From Cervus elaphus (lineage: Eukaryota; Chordata; Mammalia; Artiodactyla; Cervidae), in NCBI RefSeq assembly GCF_910594005.1, contig NC_057829.1:54295001-54359000 (forward strand): a stretch of DNA of 64,000 nucleotides, read 5' to 3'. The notes beneath the pieces are model-generated. The model had not been told where the DNA came from. It made no database searches and saw nothing but the letters and a program-made list of their open reading frames with translations. The stretch's first letter is position 1, and every line of letters starts with the position of its first letter. The position numbers and the translations under genes were made by a program. Below, piece after piece: positions 57,886-64,000 of this stretch.

Positions 57886-57915
57886 CAAACTAGAAGAGTC
57901 GGAAAGTTTCATAAG

Positions 57916-59439
57916 TTCAGTTCAGTCACTCAGTCATGTCTGACTCTTTGCAACCCCATGGACTGCAGCATGCCAGGCTTCCTTGTCCATCACCAACACA
58001 TGGAGCTTGTTCAAACTTTTGTCTATCGAGTCATTGATGCCATCCAACCATCTCATCCTCAGTCATCCCCTTCTCCTCCTGCCTTCAATCTTTCCCAGCA
58101 TCAGGGTCTTTTCCAAGGAGTCAGTTCTCCGCATCAGGTGGTCAAAGTATTGGAGTTTCGGCTTCAGCATTGGTCATTCCAATGAATACTGAGAGTTGAT
58201 TTCCTTTAGGATTGACAGGTTTGATGTCCTTGCAGTCCAAGGGACTCTCAAGAGTCTTCTCCAGCACCACAGTTCCAAAGCATCAATTCTTTGGTGCTCA
58301 GCTTTCTTTATAGTCCAACTCTCACATCCATACATGACTACCGGAAAAACCATAACCTTGACTAGACAGATCTTTGTCAGCAAAGCAATGTCTCTGCTTT
58401 TCAATATGATGTCTAGGTTGGTCATAGCTTTTCTTCCAAGGAGCAAGTGACTTTTAATTCCAGGGCTGCAGTCACCATTTGCAGTGATTTTGGAACTCAA
58501 GAAAATAAAGTATGTTACCGTTTCCATTGTTTCCCCATCTATTTCCCATTAAGTGATGGGACCAGATGCCATGATCTGCATTTTTTGAATGCTGAGCTTT
58601 AAGCCAACTTTTTCAGAAACTCTCCTCTTTCACTTTCATCAAGAGGCTCTTCAGTTTCTTTTCACTTTCTGCCATAAGGGTGGTGTCATCTGCATATCTG
58701 AGGTTATTGATATTTTTCCCTGCAATCTTGATTCCAGCTTGTGTTTCATCCAGCCCAGCATTTCTCATGATGTACTCTGCATATAAGTTAAACAAGCAGG
58801 GTGACAATATGCAGCATTGACGTACTCCTTTCCCAATTTGGAACCAGCCTCCATGTCCAGCTATAACTGTTGCTCCTTGACATGCATACAGGTTTCTCAG
58901 GAGCAGGTAAGGTGGTCTGGTATTCCCATCTCTTGAAGAATTTTCCACAATATGTTGTGATCTACACAGCATAGTGAAACTCAATGAAACAAGGAGCCAG
59001 GCTGTATAGAACCACTCATGATGGACAGATCATGGTTGAGAGCTCTGACAAAACATGATCCACTGGAGAAGGGAAAGGCAAACCAGTTCAGTATTCTTGC
59101 CTTGAGAACCCCATAAACAGTATGAAAAGGCAAAAAGATAGGGCACTGAAAGATGAGCTCCCCAGGTTGGTAGGTGCCCAATATACTACTGGAGAAGAGT
59201 GGAGGAATAACTCCAGAAAGAATGAAGAGACGGAACCAAAGTGAAAACAACGCCCAGTTGTGTATGTGACCAGTGATGGGAGTAAAGTCCAATGCTATAA
59301 AGAGCAATATTGCATAGGAACCTGGAGTGTTACATCCATGAATCAAGGTAAATAAGAAGTTGTCAAACAGGAGATGGCAAGAGTGAACATCGACGTTTTA
59401 GGAATCGGTGAACTAAAGTGAACTGGAATGGGTGAATTT
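57916..59439 (-). mobile_element. BovB LINE with inverted 5' segment and target-site duplication
   Basis: The body at 57916-58970 is antisense BovB (plus strand begins ttcagttcagtcactcagtc); its minus translation has RT text GVRQCCILSPCLFNLYAEYI and LRYADDTTLMAESEK. From about 58975 to 59439 the plus strand carries the start of the BovB endonuclease: MNQG followed by a stop, then EVVKQEMARVNIDVLGIGEL. The pieces are thus opposite in orientation and ~1.5 kb or more between them is missing. 13-mers aaagtttcataag (57903-57915) and aaagttccataag (59440-59452), one mismatch, bound the whole unit. Confidence 0.92.
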
Positions 59440-59689
59440 AAAGTTCCATAAGGATATCCATAAAAGCAGTTTGTACAAGACGGACATGAGAAGAGCTGAA
59501 TAAATATCAGCTACTCTCATTATTATTATTTTCTTTTAAATTAAGTGTCCCTGCAATCAATTTCTGTAATATTAGAAACTTCTTGCTGTTTAATTATTTT
59601 ATGTTTGTTGGTTGATTGATTTACTGTTGAGTTAGTTGCCTTGCTTGTTTGGTTTGAATTGGATTCACCTTCATTTCTTTTTCTTTTTA

Positions 59690-60772
59690 ATCAACTTTAC
59701 TGAAGTATAGTTTGTATACCCCACATTTACCCTGTATATTTTAATTATTTTTACTACATTAACCAAGTTGTGCAACTATCACTACCACGAAACTATTTGC
59801 AGCTAATCCCTATTCCTACTCTCCAGCCTCAGGCAAGATCTGACCTAGTTTCTGTCTCCATGAATTAGCTTTTTCTGGATAGTTCATGTAAATGGCATCA
59901 TAGAGGAAGCGGTCCTTTGTGATTGGCTTATTTCACATAGCATGATGTTTCTGAACTTCATATTATAGCATATAACAATGTTTCATTCTATAATATTGCT
60001 GAATAATATCATATTCTGTTGTATTGATATGGTATTTTTTAATCCATTTACAAGTTGATGGACATTTGAGTTTTTTAAATTATTTTTGGCTACAATGGAT
60101 AATGCTGCTGTGACTTCATGTGTACAAGTCTTGGTGTGGTCATACACTTTCATTTTTCTTGGGAGTGGAATTGCTGGGCTGATGCTTAATTTTTTTAAGA
60201 AATTACAAATTGTTTTCCAAAGTGGCCATAGCTTTACCACCAGCAATATATGAGGGTTCATATTTTGCCATACTTTCTTGCTAGCATTTGTTATTGTCTA
60301 TATTTTTTATTAAATTTATTTTAGTGGGTAGGAAATAGCCTAATAGTTTTGATTGGCATTTCATTAATGACTAATGATGATGTCTTTTCATGTTTATTAG
60401 CTATTTATATACTTTCTTTGAAATGTCTATTCCAGTCCTTTCTGCATTTTTAAATTATATTAGTTGTCTTCTTGTTATTCAGTTTCAAGAGTTCTTTTTA
60501 TGTTCAAGATACAAAACCTTCATTGGATATGAGATTTGCAAATATTTTCTTCCTGTCTGTGACTTGCTTTTTCAGTTTTTAATAATGTCTTTGAAGTATA
60601 GAAATTTTGAATTTTGAAGTTCAATTTATCAATTTTTCTTTCATTTATAGATTGTACTTTGGTCACATAGCTAGGAAATCTTTGCCTTATTCAAGCTGTC
60701 AAATATTTTTCTTCTGTCTTCTAAAACTTTTATAGTTTTGACTCTTGCATTTACATTTGTGATACGTTTTAT
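59690..60772 (-). mobile_element. Old L1 3' end, antisense
   Basis: Plus-strand text is the reverse complement of old L1: caactttactgaagtatag, agtggaattgctgggctgat, aaattgttttccaaagtggc, tttcattaatgactaatgat, cattggatatgagatttgca and tatagttttgactcttgcat. It covers the ORF2 C-terminus and 3' UTR with many stops. Confidence 0.88.
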
Positions 60773-60774
60773 TT

Positions 60775-60905
60775 TTTAATATACTTTTTAATGTATTTAT
60801 TTTTTAATTGAAGAATAATTGCTCTACAGAGTTTTGTTGTTTTCTGTCAAACCTCAGCCTGAATCAGCCATAGGTATACATATATCCCCTCCCTTTTGAA
60901 ACTTC
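60775..60905 (-). mobile_element. L1_BT-like 3' end fragment
   Basis: Reverse complement of the young L1 tail: gaataattgctctacagagt, gttttctgtcaaacctcagc, tgaatcagccataggtatac and atatcccctcccttttgaa. It matches the 3' UTR of the main L1 at 46140-46225. It lies directly at the edge of the old antisense L1 and is probably a short later insertion. Confidence 0.85.
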
Positions 60906-61166
60906 CATTTCCTTTCTGGCATAATTAAGGCAAAACAAATTACCATCTACTGCACAACTCTTTCAACTTTTCTAGTCTATATCGTAAAACCCATTAGGTA
61001 ATAGCTCCAACTTTATGCTGAGAAATGAATGCTAAAATGTTTTGTTACTTGCCTTACATTTAAAGCTGCTGATTTCCAGTATTGTACCACACTTGGGGTT
61101 AAGCAATGGCAAGAACTAACATAGAGCCCTGTTCATTTTCTTAATTTTTATTGCAATTATAGCATT
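60906..61166. other. Unique stretch without a gene
   Basis: No repeat and no gene was recognised here. Confidence 0.5.
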
Positions 61167-61413
61167 ATTTTAAGATTACCTGTAAATTTTTTTGTCTCCT
61201 CCACTAGTTTAACTACGAGCATTCTAAGAGCAGAGATGCCATCCCTAGTATGGTATCTGGCTCACTGTAGATGCTCAATAAATATTCCATATTTTAAGGT
61301 TACCTGTAAATTTGTTTGCTCCTTCACTGGTTTAACTACAGATGTTCTAAGAGCAGAGATGCCATCCCTAGTATGGTATCTGGCTCACTGTAGATACTCA
61401 ATAAATATTCCAT
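61167..61413 (+). repeat. Tandem duplication of a 124-bp unit
   Basis: Copy 1 is 61167-61290 and copy 2 is 61291-61413. Both contain agcagagatgccatccctag, tatggtatctggctcactg and ctcaataaatattccat. By eye about 11 positions differ, clustered in the first half. The unit ends in an L2/MIR-tail-like phrase. Confidence 0.95.
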
Positions 61414-61464
61414 AAATAATGAATAGAAGTCCTGTTTTACATCTAATATATGTCTTGAAATGAT

Positions 61465-61560
61465 AAAATTTTTAGCACAATCTTGTAAGCTAGGTGGTAA
61501 TAGTCCCATTTCACAGATGGAGAAATTGAGTCCAGAGTTGATGAACTGAAGACTGAAGAT
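61465..61560 (+). mobile_element. MIR remnant
   Basis: MIR-like text agtcccatttcacagatgga and gaaattgagtccagagttg. Confidence 0.55.
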
Positions 61561-61813
61561 ATGCATGATGTAAATCACAGCCTTGGTATCTTCACTGCTG
61601 GTAGCAGGGGCATGACTGGCCCTGGGCCGGGCATATATAGTATGTGTGGGTCACAGGTTGGCACTTCTCAGGGGCAACTGCCCAGGATGCTTCCTAGCAA
61701 GTCCAGTGTTAGTGGTTTCCTTTATATAAAATAGAACTGGGTCCTGTATGAAGCAAGACAACAAGCTTTCTATGTGTCCCTGAGAAGCTAAAATAGACAC
61801 TCATTTTCTCTAT

Positions 61814-61943
61814 TGCTGTTGCTGTTCAGTCACCAAGTTGTGTCCGACCCTTTGCGACCCCATGGACTGCAGCACACCAGGCCTCCTTGTCCCCCATCAT
61901 CTCCCAGAGTTTGCCCAAGTTCATGCCCATTGAATTGTGATGC
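61814..61943 (-). mobile_element. BovB 3' fragment with target-site duplication
   Basis: About 130 bp of antisense BovB end (gttgtgtccgaccctttgcg, gactgcagcacaccaggcct, agtttgcccaagttcatgcc). The 12-mer cattttctctat flanks it at 61802-61813 and 61944-61955. Confidence 0.94.
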
Positions 61944-61955
61944 CATTTTCTCTAT

Positions 61956-62640
61956 GTGCAAGCAAACAAGGCTTACTCTCAGCAAATTTGCAACGTGGCT
62001 AGTGGTCAACTCTCCAATAGGTTGACAGATAGGTTCTAACCTAGTTGTGTAAAGGAAAAAGTGAGTAGATGTCTGAAAAATTAACACCACCTGCAAGATG
62101 AATGATATTTTCCTGTATTTGATGGCTTTCTGCTTACCCTTGTTTCCTGCTGTATGTTTGTACCAGCCAAGTGGCAAAACAAGACTTGTCAGAAAATGGA
62201 AACTTACAACCAAACAGGAGAGGCCACTTACCAGAGAGCATGTCCCAACATTGCTCTGTCAGTGTCATAACATACATACTTGCCTATCTACGCACAGACA
62301 TGAATTTGAATTGGTAACAACAAAGTCGATTTCAGGTAATCTAGTTTGAGAGCTCTTGATTGGAAATTTTACTTGTGTTTTTTCCAGGAACTTTGTGGTA
62401 TTTGGACTTTTTTAACTTCTCTGGGAATAATATGTCTGCAAAGTCAACGTTAAAGAGAATTTTAAGGAAAAATAAAGTTTGTCTATGTGAGAGAGAAGGG
62501 TATGGTGGAAAAGAGGCAACATGGCTACTCGTGGTGATGAGAAAGGGCTGGCAGCTGCCAGTGAATTTCATGGAGAGTCAGAAAGTACAGGATGTGGGCA
62601 CCACCAAGCAGAACCTGATGAAGAAAGAAAAACTTGCTGT
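61956..62640. other. Unique stretch without a gene
   Basis: Frames at 62098-62349 and 62360-62767 (83 and 135 codons) have no domain; the latter runs through the CHR SINE, so its length is partly repeat-derived. Confidence 0.5.
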
Positions 62641-62765
62641 AAGGGACTTCCCTAGTGGTCCAGTGGTTAAGATTCCATGCCCCCCACTGCAGGGGGCATG
62701 GGCTCAGTTGCTCAGGGAACTAAGATCCCACATGCCATGTGATTTGGCCAAAAACAAACAAAACT
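62641..62765 (+). mobile_element. CHR-type SINE, short form
   Basis: gacttccctagtggtccagt, ccccactgcagggggcatg and aactaagatcccacatgcc, then an A-rich tail with AAAC units. Confidence 0.88.
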
Positions 62766-62864
62766 GACTATAAGAGCCACTGCAGCCAGCACACAACGGA
62801 TGGGAGCTGGGGTCGAATTGAGCCAACGGAGTCCGGGATATTTGTGATTGCTATAAATGAATGT

Positions 62865-63077
62865 GAGACTTCCCTGGTGGCTCAGACAGTAAAGCGTCTG
62901 CCTACAATGCGGGAGCCCCGGGTTCAATCCCTGGGTCGGGAAGATCTCCTGGAGAAGGAAATGGCAACCCACTCCAGTATTCTTGCCTGGGAAATTCCAT
63001 GGACGGAGGAGCCTGGTAGGCTATAGCCAGTCCATGGGGTCGCAAAGAGTCGGACACGATTGAGCGACTTCACTTTC
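62865..63077 (+). mobile_element. Bov-tA SINE with target-site duplication
   Basis: Well-preserved copy (ttccctggtggctcagacag, agagtcggacacgattgagc). The 11-mer taaatgaatgt lies at 62854-62864 and 63078-63088. B-box is ggttcaatccctgg. Retained CpGs suggest it is relatively young. Confidence 0.95.
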
Positions 63078-63088
63078 TAAATGAATGT

Positions 63089-63759
63089 AAGAAATATCAA
63101 TAGAAGAATAATGGAAAAAAGTTTTAACAGAGAAAAACAAGAGAAGAGGTTTAAAAGAAAAGGAGAGAAAGAAGATTCTGGTCATTATGTCTTCTGTGTT
63201 AGAGGACAAAAAAGGGTCATGTGGCTGAGGATAGTAGCATGGAGAACTTTAAGGATCACTCATGGAGAAGGTGGCTATCAGGGGAGGAAACTCTAGAAGT
63301 CTCTACAGGAAAAAGAAAATCCCTGGGAAGCATTTATTGAATGAAAACAAATGGAGTTAGAAACCATACCTCCCACTGCAGATGTCCATCTGTCCATCTG
63401 CTAAGGCACAGAACAAGGGACATACATAGAGTGCATTTGAGTACTTAACATAAGGAGGGAAGCCTAATATAAATATCAATAATCAATTCTATTTTATTAT
63501 ATGGAATTCACAACCTAGATGTAATAATAGAAAAAGGATATTCCTTTTTCAAAAGCATTGGTCTGATGAGGCTTGTTGCAGCCAGTTGCAGAGTTGCTGC
63601 TTATTTTACTTAAAAGCAGATCACATCCCCCAGGGCTGTCTGCTATCTCCACCGAATAGGGCACTGTCTTGACTACCCCTTACTGCCAGGAAATCTAATT
63701 GTTCAGCTGGTCTCATTTTGGCTCTGAAAAAATTATTATGTTAGTAAAGGAGGAAAAGA
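63089..63759. other. Unique stretch without a gene
   Basis: No gene or recognised repeat; a 71-codon frame at 63081-63296 is Lys/Arg-rich from purine-rich composition. Confidence 0.5.
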
Positions 63760-63870
63760 AGGGAATTCCCTAGCAGTCTAGTGGTCAGGACTCCACGCTT
63801 CCACTTCAGGGGGCATAGGTTTGATCCTTAGTTGGGGAAACTAAAATTCCACTAGCTTTGAAACCAGACA
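63760..63870 (+). mobile_element. CHR-type SINE, short form
   Basis: aattccctagcagtctagtg, gactccacgcttccacttc and gtttgatccttagttgggg match the same short tRNA-derived form as at 62641, more diverged. Confidence 0.82.
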
Positions 63871-64000
63871 AACTAAGTATCACAATAGAATTAATATTTT
63901 AAATAAATCTTTTAATTAGTATTTAGTAATAAAATTGAATAATTTTCTCTATATAAAGCAACTATATTTTAAACATATAAGCAGTTAAAATGTACTATGA
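63871..64000. other. AT-rich end of window
   Basis: Short AT-rich sequence with no feature that I recognise. Confidence 0.5.

Noticed and set aside
1..64000. A previously undescribed gene system
   Set aside because: All assignable open frames derive from known retrotransposon families; I found no gene cluster or unusual coding architecture to support one.

Overview
This window looks like intergenic DNA from a pecoran ruminant, most likely a bovid. The evidence is the repeat content: many tRNA-Glu-derived Bov-tA SINEs, dimeric BOV-A2 SINEs, RTE-class BovB LINEs, CHR-type SINEs and an L1 of the cattle type (L1_BT-like). I cannot separate cattle, sheep and goat from sequence alone. I found no host protein-coding gene, tRNA, rRNA, CRISPR array or prokaryotic operon. 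Every long open frame that I could assign is retrotransposon-derived.

Layout. 1-8 kb: unique sequence with Bov-tA, CHR and L1 3' fragments and one dense nested SINE stack (6188-7312). 8.5-11 kb: an old L1 split by a younger, 5'-inverted L1. 11.5-15 kb: two BovB copies, one (13405-14920, minus) with a legible but frameshifted reverse transcriptase. 15-22.5 kb: mostly unique sequence with old DNA-transposon remnants (MER20-like and MER5-like), MIR/L2 pieces and Bov-tA copies. 22.6-27.1 kb: one old L1 opened by two BovB copies and an unassigned insert. 28.1-30.3 kb: a decayed L1 with two Bov-tA. 32.9-34.1 kb: an L2 with recognisable reverse-transcriptase sequence. 37.57-46.25 kb: a near-full-length L1_BT-like element with 5' UTR, ORF1, ORF2 and 3' UTR, flanked by a 13-bp target-site duplication and carrying a BOV-A2 in ORF1. 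47.8-49.5 kb: an old L1 fragment and a 5'-inverted BovB. 51.2-53.0 kb: an antisense L2. 54-63 kb: Bov-tA and BovB copies, including a second duplication-bounded 5'-inverted BovB, an antisense old L1 and a 124-bp tandem duplication.

How the parts relate. The elements do not form a pathway. The layers give a relative age order: L2, MIR and hAT remnants are oldest, then old L1s, then CHR SINEs, then BovB, Bov-tA and BOV-A2. SINEs depend on LINE enzymes in trans, and the LINE proteins here are broken, so no autonomous activity is expected from these copies. I see no undescribed biological system. The most interesting signals are structural: four 5'-inverted retrotransposon insertions (three bounded by target-site duplications), one target site apparently used twice, a tandem 466-bp unit and a SINE-like segment in the L1 5' UTR, and a possible L1 3' transduction. 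Family names come from remembered consensus patterns, not a database search.
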